A DNA stretch of 64,000 nt from Streptomyces sp. DSM 15324 (lineage in GTDB: Bacteria > Actinomycetota > Actinomycetes > Streptomycetales > Streptomycetaceae): NCBI RefSeq assembly GCF_001514285.1, contig NZ_KQ949039.1:100878-164877 (forward strand). Reading direction: 5' to 3'. Below the pieces are notes generated by a model that saw only the letters and a list, made by a program, of their open reading frames with translations, made no database searches and was not told the DNA's origin. Shown piece after piece: positions 43,197 to 52,314 of the stretch. The stretch's first letter is position 1. Every line of letters starts with the position of its first letter. Both the position numbers and the translations under genes were made by a program.

Positions 43197-44892
43197 GGGC
43201 GGCATGGCCACCGAGGACACCAGCACGACCAGCACGACCAGCACGACCAGAACGACCAGTACGGCGACACCCCCGCCCACCCGAACGCCGGTGGCCGCCT
43301 CCGCCACGCGCACGGGCACGCACGCGTGGCGCACCCGGCTGCTCATCGCCGGCATCGTGCTGGCCGCGCTCAACCTCCGGCCCGCGATCACCAGCCTCGG
43401 CGCGCTCCTGGCGGAGGTCCGCGCCGGGCTCGGCATGAGCGGCACCATGGCCGGGCTCCTCACCTCCGTGCCCCCGCTGTGCTTCGCCGTGTTCGGCGTC
43501 ACGGCCCCGCGCCTCGCCCGCCGCTTCGGCCCGGGCGCGGTGGTCTGCGCGGGCATGGCGGCGATCACCGCGGGCCTGCTGATCCGGCCGTACGCGGGCG
43601 GTACGGCCGGATTCCTGGCCGCCAGCGCCCTCGCCCTGATGGGCATCGCCGTCAGCAACGTCCTGATGCCGGTCATCGTCAAGCGGCACTTCCCCGACCG
43701 GGTCGGCTCCATGACCGGCCTCTACTCGATGGCCCTCGCCCTCGGCACCTCGGCGGCCGCCGCGGTCACCGTACCGCTGACGGAGGCCCTGGGCGGCGGC
43801 TGGCGCCCCGGCCTCGCCCTGTGGGCGGGCCTGGCGGCCGCCGCCGTACTGCCGTGGCTCCTCTTCGCCCGGGACCACCGGCAGACGCCCGGCACACCCG
43901 CCTCCGCCCGGTCGGCGTCCGGTGCGTCTGCTGCGGCCGGGCCGGTGTCCGGTGCGTCCGCTCCCGCCCGGTCGGCGCCGGGTGCACCCGCCTCCGCCCG
44001 GGAGACGCCCGACACACCCGCACCCGCCCGGCAGACGCCCGGCACACCCGCCTCCGCCCGGCCGGTGTCCGGTGCGTCTGCTGCGGCCGGGCCGGTGTCC
44101 GGTGCGTCCGCTCCCGCCCGGTCGGCGCCGGGTGCACCCGCCCCCGCTTGGCCGGCACCCGGTGCACCCGCCCCTGGGGCCGCCGAGCCCGCGCTCGGGG
44201 CCGCCGAGCCCGCGCTCGGGGCCGCCGAGCCCGCCCCCAGGGCCGCAGAGCCCGCGCCCGGCGCACCTGCCGGCCCGCACGCGCGCGTGGAGCGACCGGA
44301 CGTCCTGCGCATCACCCGCAGCCGTACCGCCTGGGCGCTCGCCGTCTTCTTCGGGCTCCAGGCCACCGCCGCCTACATCACCATGGGCTGGATGGCCCAG
44401 ATCTTCCGGGACGCGGGCGTGTCCGCAGGCGAGGCCGGCGTGCTGCTCGCCGTCACCATGGCGATGGGCGTCCCCCTGGCCTACGTCATCCCGCGCGTCG
44501 CGTCCCGGCTGCCGCGGCAGGGCCCGATCGTCGTCGTGCTCGGCCTCTGCGGCCTCGCCGGCTACACGGGTCTCTACCTGGCGCCCGCCGCGGGGGCGTG
44601 GGCCTGGGCCGTGCTGCTCGGTGTCGCGAACTGCGCCTTCCCACTGGCCCTCACCATGGTCGGCATGCGCGCCAGGACCGGCGCGGGCGTGGCCCAGCTG
44701 TCCGCGTTCGCGCAGAGCACGGGCTATCTGATCTCGATCCCCGGCCCCCTCCTGGTCGGCGTGCTCTACCAGCACAGCGGAGGCTGGGGGCTGCCCCTGG
44801 CGCTCATGGCCGCGCTCATGCTCCCGCAGATGGCCGTGGGCGTCCTGGCCGGCCGCCCCGGCACCGTGGAGGACGAGGCGGCCGCCCGCTGA
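43195..44892 (+). CDS. MFS transporter, CynX/NimT type, with expanded repeat loop
   Basis: 565 aa. Twelve helices are expected: LLIAGIVLAALNLRPAITSLGALL is the CynX/NimT (cyanate/nitroimidazole) signature in helix 1. Between helices 6 and 7 lies a cytosolic loop of about 130 residues made of Pro/Ala/Gly repeats, against about 20-30 in usual relatives. The C-terminal half resumes with TAWALAVFFGLQATAAYITMGWMAQIF. The substrate is unknown. ATG 43195 fits the leaderless -10; ATG 43192 and 43204 are alternatives. Confidence 0.88.
   Translation: MGGMATEDTSTTSTTSTTRTTSTATPPPTRTPVAASATRTGTHAWRTRLLIAGIVLAALNLRPAITSLGALLAEVRAGLGMSGTMAGLLTSVPPLCFAVFGVTAPRLARRFGPGAVVCAGMAAITAGLLIRPYAGGTAGFLAASALALMGIAVSNVLMPVIVKRHFPDRVGSMTGLYSMALALGTSAAAAVTVPLTEALGGGWRPGLALWAGLAAAAVLPWLLFARDHRQTPGTPASARSASGASAAAGPVSGASAPARSAPGAPASARETPDTPAPARQTPGTPASARPVSGASAAAGPVSGASAPARSAPGAPAPAWPAPGAPAPGAAEPALGAAEPALGAAEPAPRAAEPAPGAPAGPHARVERPDVLRITRSRTAWALAVFFGLQATAAYITMGWMAQIFRDAGVSAGEAGVLLAVTMAMGVPLAYVIPRVASRLPRQGPIVVVLGLCGLAGYTGLYLAPAAGAWAWAVLLGVANCAFPLALTMVGMRARTGAGVAQLSAFAQSTGYLISIPGPLLVGVLYQHSGGWGLPLALMAALMLPQMAVGVLAGRPGTVEDEAAAR
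43881..44262 (+). repeat. In-frame coding repeats in the MFS loop
   Basis: A segment at 43881-43992 recurs at 44031-44142 (offset 150 bp, nearly identical). It is followed by four units of 21 bp from 44179, encoding GAAEPAL variants. Both periods are multiples of three, so the frame is kept. Confidence 0.9.
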
Positions 44893-44935
44893 CCCCGGCG
44901 GCCGTGCGGCGGACCACGGGTGCGACACTGGGCGC

Positions 44936-45049
44936 ATGGTGCTCGACCCGAACCCCCAGAACGGCCAGAAGAAGATGCTGATGGTCTTCGGCTCGTTCCT
45001 CGCCATCTTCGTGATCATCGCCGTCATCGCCACGATCGCCGCACCCTGA
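44936..45049 (+). CDS. SGM_5486-type transporter-associated micropeptide
   Basis: 37 aa: a polar start (MVLDPNPQNGQKK) and one hydrophobic helix (about 15-36). Streptomyces genomes carry such micropeptides after this type of MFS gene ('SGM_5486 family transporter-associated protein', from memory). It starts 43 bases after the MFS stop. GACACT lies six bases before the ATG, so it might also be made from its own leaderless mRNA. Confidence 0.82.
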   Translation: MVLDPNPQNGQKKMLMVFGSFLAIFVIIAVIATIAAP

Positions 45050-45053
45050 GGGT

Positions 45054-45080
45054 GGGGTTAACCCCCCCGTCCCCTAGGGG
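45054..45080. promoter_or_regulatory. Two adjacent palindromes GGGGTTAACCCC and CCCCTAGGGG
   Basis: Perfect 12-base and 10-base palindromes (45054-45065 and 45071-45080) lie between the micropeptide and the next small gene, followed by a direct repeat AGGGTC AGGGTC. They may be operator sites or a weak terminator. Confidence 0.45.
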
Positions 45081-45200
45081 GTGAGGGTCAGGGTCAAGTG
45101 GGTGGATCACCGGATGGGTTGCGGGCCGCCGATTCCGTAGCTTCGAGATGTGGCCGTACGACGCGGACCACGGACCGCTCGAAGACGACCGGAGGCATCC

Positions 45201-45416
45201 ATGTCGGCCCCAGTGCTCACCCGGCCCCGCCCGACCGCCGCCCGGGCCCGGATCGACGCCCGGCTGCCCTGGTGGGCCCTCGCCCTGCCGACCCTCGCCT
45301 TCATCGCCCTGCTCGTCCTGATACTGAACCCGTCGGACGCCCATGCCGCCGGCGGCGACCCGGCGATCACCCACCTCGTCGAGCGCGTGCGGCTCCTCCT
45401 CGCGCGCCAGCCGTGA
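45201..45416 (+). CDS. Small single-helix membrane protein
   Basis: 71 aa with a basic N-terminus (TRPRPTAARARIDARLP), one hydrophobic helix (about 24-42, WWALALPTLAFIALLVLIL) and a short extracytoplasmic tail (DAHAAGGDPAITHLVERV). GGAGG five bases before ATG 45201 supports it. The function is unknown. TAGCTT at 45138-45143 is a possible -10. Confidence 0.75.
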   Translation: MSAPVLTRPRPTAARARIDARLPWWALALPTLAFIALLVLILNPSDAHAAGGDPAITHLVERVRLLLARQP

Positions 45417-45516
45417 CGAGCACGCCCCGACCGCACTCCGCACCCCCGGGAAGAGCGGCAAAGCCCCATGTCAACTCCCTGCGCCCCATGGCCTGTTTCA
45501 TGCGAAGCTGGGACTC

Positions 45517-46035
45517 ATGAGCGTCGCAGAACCCCGCAGGATCGTCCTCTTCCGGCATGCGAAAGCCGACTGGCCACAGGTGAACGACCACGAGCGCCCG
45601 CTCGCCGAGCGGGGCCGGAAGGACGCCGCCGTCGCCGGACGCAGACTGGCCGACAGCGGCATCCCCCTCGACCTGGCGCTGTGCTCCACCGCGGTCCGCA
45701 CCAGGGAGACATGGAAGCTCGCCGTCCACGAACTCCCGCACCGGCCGAAAACGGTCTACGAGGAGCGGATCTACGAGGCCTCCCCGGGCGAGCTGATCGC
45801 CCTGCTCAACGAGACCCCGGACGACGTGCACAGCGTCATCCTGATCGGCCACAACCCCGGCGTCCACGCCCTCACCGACATCCTGACCGACGCGGCCGGG
45901 AGCGAGGCCCACGAGCGGATGACCCGCCGCGGCTTCCCGGCCTCCTCCTTCGCCGTCCTCACCTTCGACGGCTCCTGGAAGTCCCTGGAGCCGGCCGTGG
46001 CCACGCTCACCGACTACTGGGCGCCCGAGGAGTGA
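45517..46035 (+). CDS. SixA-type phosphohistidine phosphatase
   Basis: 172 aa histidine phosphatase. The catalytic RHAKADW motif is at residues 13-19 (RHG/RHA type), the second Arg in STAVRTRETW, and the second His in IGHNPGVHAL near residue 110. The short length without a cap domain matches SixA, which removes phosphate from histidine in phosphotransfer proteins. The real substrate is unknown. ATG 45517 agrees with the family start. Confidence 0.9.
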   Translation: MSVAEPRRIVLFRHAKADWPQVNDHERPLAERGRKDAAVAGRRLADSGIPLDLALCSTAVRTRETWKLAVHELPHRPKTVYEERIYEASPGELIALLNETPDDVHSVILIGHNPGVHALTDILTDAAGSEAHERMTRRGFPASSFAVLTFDGSWKSLEPAVATLTDYWAPEE

Positions 46036-46060
46036 CCCGCCCGGCACGGGCGGACACGCG

Positions 46061-46090
46061 AGGGCCCGGCACCTTTCGGCACCGGGCCCT
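46061..46090. terminator. Bidirectional terminator between sixA-like gene and serB
   Basis: AGGGCCCGG and CCGGGCCCT arms (9 bp) with a 12-base loop lie between convergent stops. Confidence 0.7.
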
Positions 46091-46141
46091 GCCTGTCCCT
46101 CCGAGGCCTCCTCGACGTACGAGGTGCCGCTCGACGCCGCC

Positions 46142-47362
46142 CTACTCGGTGTGGGTCTCCGCCGCCTCGACCTCTTCACGGGTGATGCCCAGCAGATACA
46201 GGACCGTGTCGAGGAAGGGCACGTTCACCGCCGTGTGCGCGGCCTCGCGCACCACCGGCTTGGCGTTGAAGGCCACCCCGAGGCCGGCCGCGTTCAGCAT
46301 GTCCAGGTCATTGGCGCCGTCGCCGATCGCCACGGTCTGCGAGAGCGGTACGCCCGCCTCCGCGGCGAACCGGCGCAGCAGCCGCGCCTTGCCCGCCCGG
46401 TCCACGATCTCGCCGGTGACCCGGCCCGTCAGCCGGCCGTCGACGATCTCCAGCGTGTTGGCCTGGGCGAAGTCCAGCCCCAGCCGCTCCTTCAGATCGT
46501 CGGTGACCTGGGTGAAGCCGCCGGAGACGACCCCCACCTGGTAGCCGAGCCGCTTCAGGGTGCGGATCAGTGTGCGCGCCCCCGGCGTCAGCCGGACCTC
46601 GGCGCGCACCTTGTCCACCACCGAGGCGTCCAGCCCCTCCAGCAGCGCCACCCGCGCATGCAGCGACTGCTCGAAGTCCAGCTCCCCGCGCATCGCCGCC
46701 GCCGTCACCTCGGCGACCTTGTCCTCACAGCCGGCGTGCGCCGCGAAGAGCTCGATCACCTCGTCCTGGATCAGGGTCGAGTCGACGTCCATGACGACGA
46801 GCCGCTGGGCCCGCCGGTGCAGACCCGCGTCCACCACGGCGACGTCCACCCCGAGCGCCCGCGCGTCCGTGACCAGCGCGGTGCGCAGCGGCCCGGTCTC
46901 CACCCCGGAGATCGCGAACTCGACGGCTGTGACGGGGTACTTGGCGAGGCGGAAGATACGGTCGATGTTGCCGCCGGCCTTGGCGATCTTGGCGGCGACC
47001 TTGGCGGTGGCCTCCGCGGTCAGTGGATGGCCGAGGACGGTCACCAGGGAGCGACCGAGTCCGCGCGGACGGTTGTCACCGAGACCCGAGATGATCTCTG
47101 CCTGCATCTTGACCGACTCGGCCCAGTTGTGGACCGTGCGGCGGAGGTCACCCTCCTGCGACAGCGGCGGCGCGGTCACGAGCGCGCACAGCACCATCCG
47201 GCCACGGGTGACCACCTGCTCGATGTCGACCACGTCGACGGAGTAGGCCGCGAGGGTGTCGAAGAGACCGGCCGTGATGCCGGGCCTGTCCTTGCCGAAG
47301 ATCTTGACAAGGAGCGTGGGGGCATCAGAGGACGAGGTCGGCGAAGTCTGCGAAGCTCTCAT
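46142..47362 (-). CDS. serB: Phosphoserine phosphatase SerB with N-terminal ACT domains
   Basis: 406 aa. The N-terminal about 170 residues form two ACT-like domains (LLVKIFGKDRPGITAGLFDTL is the first), which sense serine in actinobacterial SerB. The HAD domain has the nucleophile Asp192 in VVMDVDSTLI, motif II VVSGGFTQ and motif III/IV GDGANDLDML. It makes L-serine from phosphoserine. The ATG at 47362 is preferred; a GTG/ATG eight codons earlier is possible. Confidence 0.94.
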   Translation of the reverse strand: MRASQTSPTSSSDAPTLLVKIFGKDRPGITAGLFDTLAAYSVDVVDIEQVVTRGRMVLCALVTAPPLSQEGDLRRTVHNWAESVKMQAEIISGLGDNRPRGLGRSLVTVLGHPLTAEATAKVAAKIAKAGGNIDRIFRLAKYPVTAVEFAISGVETGPLRTALVTDARALGVDVAVVDAGLHRRAQRLVVMDVDSTLIQDEVIELFAAHAGCEDKVAEVTAAAMRGELDFEQSLHARVALLEGLDASVVDKVRAEVRLTPGARTLIRTLKRLGYQVGVVSGGFTQVTDDLKERLGLDFAQANTLEIVDGRLTGRVTGEIVDRAGKARLLRRFAAEAGVPLSQTVAIGDGANDLDMLNAAGLGVAFNAKPVVREAAHTAVNVPFLDTVLYLLGITREEVEAAETHTE

Positions 47363-47496
47363 GATGTATCCCACCGTATCCGGCACCCAGTGCCTTTCGC
47401 CGCAGAGGTCCGACTAGCGGACACGGAACAGTGGGCGAACCGGTGATGTCGGTTTCATGAAGTCCGCCGATCGGTCCGGTGGGCGGCCGCTCCCGC

Positions 47497-49482
47497 TCAC
47501 CTGGGCCGGTTGGGCGGCGGCAGTGGGGGAGGAGGCGGAGGTGGGGGCGGTCCGTCGTCACCGGTAGAAGCCCCGGTCCGCGGCGAGGCCGGGCTGGTCG
47601 GTCCGTTCGGTCCGTTCGGTCCGAGCGAACCGAACCGTCCCGCCACGGTCGGCGCACCATGCGCGTCTCCTGAGCGCCACCCCGCACTCGATGGCCCCGC
47701 AGTCGGAGGCCCCGCCCGCCCCTCGCCACCGGGCGGCACCGGCTCGCCCCCACCCGGTCCGCCGTCGGGACGAGCCCGACCCGGCCCGTCGCCGGGCCGC
47801 ACCGGCTCGCCCCCACCCGGTCCGCCGTCGGGACGAGCCCGACCCGGCCCGTCGCCGGGCCGCGCGTCCTCCGGCTCCGGTGGTCCGTCCGGTACCCGGA
47901 GATAGGGATTGGTCGCGGGATTCGGCGCCCGGTATGACGCGCTCGGGGCATACGGCCCCGTCTCCGCCCCGGCCGGCCGCACGGCCCCGCCCCCACGTCC
48001 GTACGCGCCGCTCCCGTACGCGCCCTCCCCGTCGTACACGGCACCCCCCGCCCGCACGTCACCGAGTGCCAACGGCGCGGCACGCCGTCCCGCCGCGCCC
48101 GTGGCGCACGCCAGCAGTGCCCCCGCGGCCCCCGCTCCGGCCCCCCACGCGGCCCCGAGGAGCAACGCCGCGCCGAGGTGCCCGTGCAGCTCGATCCCGG
48201 CCCCGAAGGCGTCGAACCCCAGCACGGACAGCGAAGCGTCCGCGGACACCCCCGTCAGGAGCCCGAGGGACGGCAACGCCACCGCCGTCACGGCCCCCAG
48301 CCGTACGGCGCACCTCCCTACGAAACCCGCCACCCCCGCCCCGCGCGCCCCGGCCCTCGCCGCCCCGCCGAACGGCGTCCGCACCGCCACCAGCACCCCC
48401 GCGAACAGCATCATCACGGCCATGGCCACCGCGAGCAGCCACACCCGGCCGTCCAGGCCGGCCAGGCGGCCGACGGTGACCGGCTGGTCGGTGCCGACCG
48501 TGAGGAGCCGGTCGAGCGGGGCCGGCAGGACGTGCGTGAGGGCTCCCGTGGCGCGGCCCTCCCAGGGGACGAACAGGCCGATCGAGACGCCCAGCCACAC
48601 CCCGTTCGGCGCGCCGAGCAGCGCCGCTCCCGCGATCCGTCGCGGATGGGCGTCGCCGACCGCCGCGTACGCCGCCGCCGCGAACCCGGCCGCCACGGCC
48701 ACCAGCAGCACGCCGACCACGGCGGACACCGCGGGCCGCGCCACCCGGTGCACCGCCTCCCACCCGCGCGGCAGCGGGGTGCGGCGCGAGGCCAGCAGGG
48801 CGATCAGCAGGATCCCCGCCGACCACAGGAGCCCGCCCAGCAGGGTGGGTGCCGGGTCGACGGTGAAGCCGACCGCCGCCTTCGCGTCGATCAGATCCCC
48901 GAGCCGGTCCGGCAGCAGCCCCCCGAGGTCACCGAGCCCGGGGATCTGCAGGCCGCCGCCCCCGGTGCCGCCCCCGCCGGGCAGGTCGTCCAGCCCCAGC
49001 GCGCCGCCGTCGAGCGTGATCACGTCGTGCCCCGCCCAGGCCAGCCCGCCCAGCATCGCCACGAACAGCGCGACCACCGCGCCGGCCCGGGCGAGGAGTT
49101 CGCCCGGCCCGACGACGGCCCCGGCCGCGCGCAGGGACCGCAGGAACAGCCATGACAGCAGCAGCGCGCCGACCAGGCCCACCCCCAGTGGCGTGATCTC
49201 GACGGCGGTGTTTGCTTCGGCTCCCGTGAGGCCGAAGGCCGACACATCGCCCGACGGCGTGATGGATCCGCCCGCCCCGAGAGCCACCACGGCCGCCGTC
49301 ATCGGACCCAACGAGCCCGCCGCGTCCGCGCCGAGCAGATGCAGACCGAGCGCCGCCGTCCCCGCCATCCCGATCAACGCCCAGCTCACGGAGGCGATCG
49401 CGGCCAGCGCCACGTCCGGCCACGGCACACCGCCGCCGTGCCGCGCGCGCCCGTTGCTCTCCACCCCAGTGCCGGCACTCAT
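47497..49482 (-). CDS. Streptophobe family membrane protein
   Basis: 661 aa. Residues 1-470 hold around ten hydrophobic segments. The rest is a Gly/Pro/Arg-rich cytosolic tail ending in a run of prolines (PPPPPPPPPLPPPNRPR). 'Streptophobe' proteins are large hydrophobic proteins of streptomycetes with no known function. The tail includes a duplicated 21-residue unit. GGGGGG six bases before ATG 49482 is the likely ribosome site. It is divergent from the FHA-ABC gene with 233 bases between. Confidence 0.8.
   Translation of the reverse strand: MSAGTGVESNGRARHGGGVPWPDVALAAIASVSWALIGMAGTAALGLHLLGADAAGSLGPMTAAVVALGAGGSITPSGDVSAFGLTGAEANTAVEITPLGVGLVGALLLSWLFLRSLRAAGAVVGPGELLARAGAVVALFVAMLGGLAWAGHDVITLDGGALGLDDLPGGGGTGGGGLQIPGLGDLGGLLPDRLGDLIDAKAAVGFTVDPAPTLLGGLLWSAGILLIALLASRRTPLPRGWEAVHRVARPAVSAVVGVLLVAVAAGFAAAAYAAVGDAHPRRIAGAALLGAPNGVWLGVSIGLFVPWEGRATGALTHVLPAPLDRLLTVGTDQPVTVGRLAGLDGRVWLLAVAMAVMMLFAGVLVAVRTPFGGAARAGARGAGVAGFVGRCAVRLGAVTAVALPSLGLLTGVSADASLSVLGFDAFGAGIELHGHLGAALLLGAAWGAGAGAAGALLACATGAAGRRAAPLALGDVRAGGAVYDGEGAYGSGAYGRGGGAVRPAGAETGPYAPSASYRAPNPATNPYLRVPDGPPEPEDARPGDGPGRARPDGGPGGGEPVRPGDGPGRARPDGGPGGGEPVPPGGEGRAGPPTAGPSSAGWRSGDAHGAPTVAGRFGSLGPNGPNGPTSPASPRTGASTGDDGPPPPPPPPPLPPPNRPR
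47738..47863 (-). repeat. 63-bp tandem duplication in the streptophobe tail
   Basis: Two adjacent, nearly identical 63-bp units (47738-47800, 47801-47863) encode two copies of a 21-residue GDGPGRARPDGGPGGGEP-type unit. Confidence 0.88.
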
Positions 49483-49715
49483 GCAGACCCCCCGATCCGC
49501 GGCGCGGTTCGGCGAAGATCGCCGTATCCGTCCCCCTCGCGTGCGTTTACCACTCTCCGGGGCGATTTCAACCCCGTCAACGGGAACGGCCGATGTGCTC
49601 GTGCAAGCTCCTGGCGAGGCCCGACTTTCGGTCAGGGGGCCGGTACTGAAATAGTTCCCGACGATGTTCGACATCCCTAGACTCCCTGCGACGGGGGTAA
49701 CTCGGGGGACTACTC

Positions 49716-52244
49716 ATGGGGCATGGAGTGCCGGAACTCGTACTGGAATTGAACGGACGTACCTGGACGCTCGATCCGTCCAGGTCATACACCCTCGGAC
49801 GTGATCCGCAGGGGGACATCGTGTTCGAGGACGCCAGGGTCTCCTGGCGCCACGCCACCGTCAGCTTCGACGGCCGCAGTTGGGTCGTCGAGGACCACGG
49901 CAGCACGAACGGCACGTTCGCGCAGGGGCAGCGGATCAGCCGGCTGGAGGTCGGCCCCGGCTCGGCGCTGCACCTGGGCAACGCCAACGACGGCCCGCGC
50001 GTGACCCTGTCGGGGGCGCAGGCGCCGGCCGCGCAGCCCCAGCAGCAGCCCTACGCCGCGCAGGCCGCGAACTCCGGCTGGGCCGCCCCGCCGCAGTCCG
50101 CGCAGGCCGGCTGGCAGCCGCCGCAGCAGTCCGCGCCGCAGGTCCCGCAGCAGCAGGGCCCGCACGAGCCGTACGCGCAGAACGTGTCCGGCGGGGGCGC
50201 GGGGGCGCCGCCGGTCCACGGAGACCGCAGCCCGACCACCTTCCACCAGTTCTCCCTCGGCCGCGTCATGCGCATCGGCCGTGCCCTGGAGAACGAGCTG
50301 GTCGTCTCCGACCTCCAGGTCTCCCGCAACCACGCCGAGTTCCGCTCCATGCCCGACGGCAGCATGGAGATCCGCGACCTCGGCTCGCACAACGGCACCT
50401 ACGTCAACGGTCAGCCGATCCCCAAGGGCGGCACCCAGCTCCTGGGCCCGGCGGACATCGTCGGCGTCGGCCACTCGACGTTCCGGATCGTCGGCGACCG
50501 GCTAGAGGAGTTCGTCGACACCGGTGAGGTCTCCTTCTCCGCGCGCCACCTCACCGTCACGGTCGACGGCGGCAAGCAGATCCTCAAGGACGTCTCCTTC
50601 GGCGTCCCGGAGAAGTCCCTGATCGCGGTGATCGGACCGTCCGGTTCCGGCAAGTCGACGCTGCTCAAGGCGCTGACCGGCTACCGCCCGGCCAACCAGG
50701 GCGACGTCCTCTACGACAACCGGAACCTGTACAAGCAGTTCGCCGAGCTGCGCCAGCGCATCGGTCTCGTCCCGCAGGACGACATCCTGCACAAGGAACT
50801 GACCGTCAAGAAGGCCCTCAAGTACGCGGCCAAGCTCCGCTTCCCGGCCGACACCACGGCCGCCGAGCGCGAGGCCCGGATCGACGAGGTGCTGCGCGAG
50901 CTGAAGCTGGACATTCACAAGGAGAAGAAGGTCACCTCCCTCTCCGGCGGCCAGCGCAAGCGCGTCTCGGTGGCCCTGGAGCTGCTCACCAAGCCGTCGC
51001 TGATCTTCCTGGACGAGCCCACCTCGGGCCTCGACCCGGGCATGGACCGCGATGTCATGCAGTTGCTGCGCGGCCTCGCCGACGACGGCCGTACGGTCCT
51101 CGTGGTCACCCACTCGGTGGCCGAGCTGGCGCTGTGCGACAAGCTGCTGGTGATGGCGCCGGGCGGCGCGGTCGCCTACTTCGGCCCGCCGGAGGAGGCG
51201 CTGAACTTCTTCGGCTACGACACCTGGGCCGACGTCTTCTCCGCCTTCGAGAACTACCGCGACTACGACTGGGCGGGCCGCTGGAAGGGCTCGCAGCACT
51301 ACCAGATGTACGCCGCGGACATCGACGCCGTCGCGCCGCAGTCCGTACAGATGCCGCCCATGCAGGCCATGAAGCCGCCGAAGCCGCAGGGCTGGATGTC
51401 GCAGTTCATGACGCTGGTGCGCCGCTACACCTCGGTGATCGTGTCGGACAAGGGCTTCCTCGCCCTCTCGGTGATCCTGCCGGTCGTCCTCGGCTCGGTG
51501 AGCCTGCTGATCGACTCGGGCAACAGCCTGCTGCCCAACCCGGTCAACCCCAAGAGCGGCCGGATCATCCCCAACGGCACGGCCACCACGGTCCTGCTGA
51601 TCCTCGCGGTCGGGGCCTGCTTCGCGGGCGCGGCGAACTCGGTCCGTGAGCTGATCAAGGAACGGGTCATCTACGAGCGTGAGCGCGCCACCGGCCTGTC
51701 GCGTTCGGCGTACCTGATGTCCAAGGTGTTCGTGCTCGGCGTGGTCACCGTGATCCAGGGGCTGCTGGTCGGTGTCATCGGGTTCTCCAGCCGGGAGATC
51801 CCGCAGGAGGGCCTGGTCCTCAAGAACGCGCCGCTGGTGGAGCTGTGCCTGCCGATCATGGCGCTGGGCTTCACCTCGATGATGTTCGGCCTGATCATCT
51901 CCTCGCTCGTGAAGACGGCCGAGAAGACCATGCCGCTGCTGGTCATGTTCGCGATCATCCAGGTGGTCTTCACCGGCTGTCTGTTCGCCCTGAACGGCTC
52001 GATCGGCGTCAACGAGTTCTCGTACCTGATGCCCTCGCGCTGGGCGGTCGGCGCGGCCGGCGCCACGCTGGACTTCAACAGGATCAGCCCGCCCAAGGAC
52101 GGCGGCGACAACGACCCGCTGTGGGAGCACACGGTCGGCGCCTGGAGCCTGGACATGATCGCGCTGATCGCGCTCGGTGTGATCTGCGCCTTCTTCGTGG
52201 CACGCTTCCTGCGCCGGCACGAGCCCGAGGTCATGCGCAAGTAG
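49716..52244 (+). CDS. FHA-FHA-ABC transporter fusion (ATPase plus ABC-2 permease)
   Basis: 842 aa. FHA domain 1 is at about residues 8-95 (YTLGRDPQGDI, SWRHA, GSTNGTF). A Gln/Pro/Ala-rich linker follows, then FHA domain 2 at about 170-255 (MRIGRALENELVV, SRNHAEF, SHNGTYVNG). The ABC cassette has Walker A GPSGSGKST near 308, signature LSGGQRKR near 410 and DEPTSGLD near 432. The ABC-2/ABCG-like permease begins near 555 with about six helices. FHA domains bind phosphothreonine, so a Ser/Thr kinase probably controls this exporter. TAGACT at 49678 with TTCCCG 17 bases upstream is a possible promoter. Confidence 0.94.
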   Translation: MGHGVPELVLELNGRTWTLDPSRSYTLGRDPQGDIVFEDARVSWRHATVSFDGRSWVVEDHGSTNGTFAQGQRISRLEVGPGSALHLGNANDGPRVTLSGAQAPAAQPQQQPYAAQAANSGWAAPPQSAQAGWQPPQQSAPQVPQQQGPHEPYAQNVSGGGAGAPPVHGDRSPTTFHQFSLGRVMRIGRALENELVVSDLQVSRNHAEFRSMPDGSMEIRDLGSHNGTYVNGQPIPKGGTQLLGPADIVGVGHSTFRIVGDRLEEFVDTGEVSFSARHLTVTVDGGKQILKDVSFGVPEKSLIAVIGPSGSGKSTLLKALTGYRPANQGDVLYDNRNLYKQFAELRQRIGLVPQDDILHKELTVKKALKYAAKLRFPADTTAAEREARIDEVLRELKLDIHKEKKVTSLSGGQRKRVSVALELLTKPSLIFLDEPTSGLDPGMDRDVMQLLRGLADDGRTVLVVTHSVAELALCDKLLVMAPGGAVAYFGPPEEALNFFGYDTWADVFSAFENYRDYDWAGRWKGSQHYQMYAADIDAVAPQSVQMPPMQAMKPPKPQGWMSQFMTLVRRYTSVIVSDKGFLALSVILPVVLGSVSLLIDSGNSLLPNPVNPKSGRIIPNGTATTVLLILAVGACFAGAANSVRELIKERVIYERERATGLSRSAYLMSKVFVLGVVTVIQGLLVGVIGFSSREIPQEGLVLKNAPLVELCLPIMALGFTSMMFGLIISSLVKTAEKTMPLLVMFAIIQVVFTGCLFALNGSIGVNEFSYLMPSRWAVGAAGATLDFNRISPPKDGGDNDPLWEHTVGAWSLDMIALIALGVICAFFVARFLRRHEPEVMRK

Positions 52245-52260
52245 TCCGTCCCGTACGACG

Positions 52261-52299
52261 CCGAAGGGCGGCACCCTGCGAGAGGGTGCCGCCCTTCGG
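52261..52299. terminator. Strong bidirectional terminator
   Basis: A perfect 17-bp stem (52261-52277 with 52283-52299) and loop GCGAG, between the convergent FHA-ABC and transglycosylase genes. Confidence 0.92.
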
Positions 52300-52314
52300 C
52301 GTGTGCCGGCGCTG

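Noticed and set aside
45054..45100. MerR-type operator/promoter
   Set aside because: TTGACC on the minus strand with TAGGGG resembles a MerR promoter, but the spacing is 15 bases and no leftward gene lies downstream of it.
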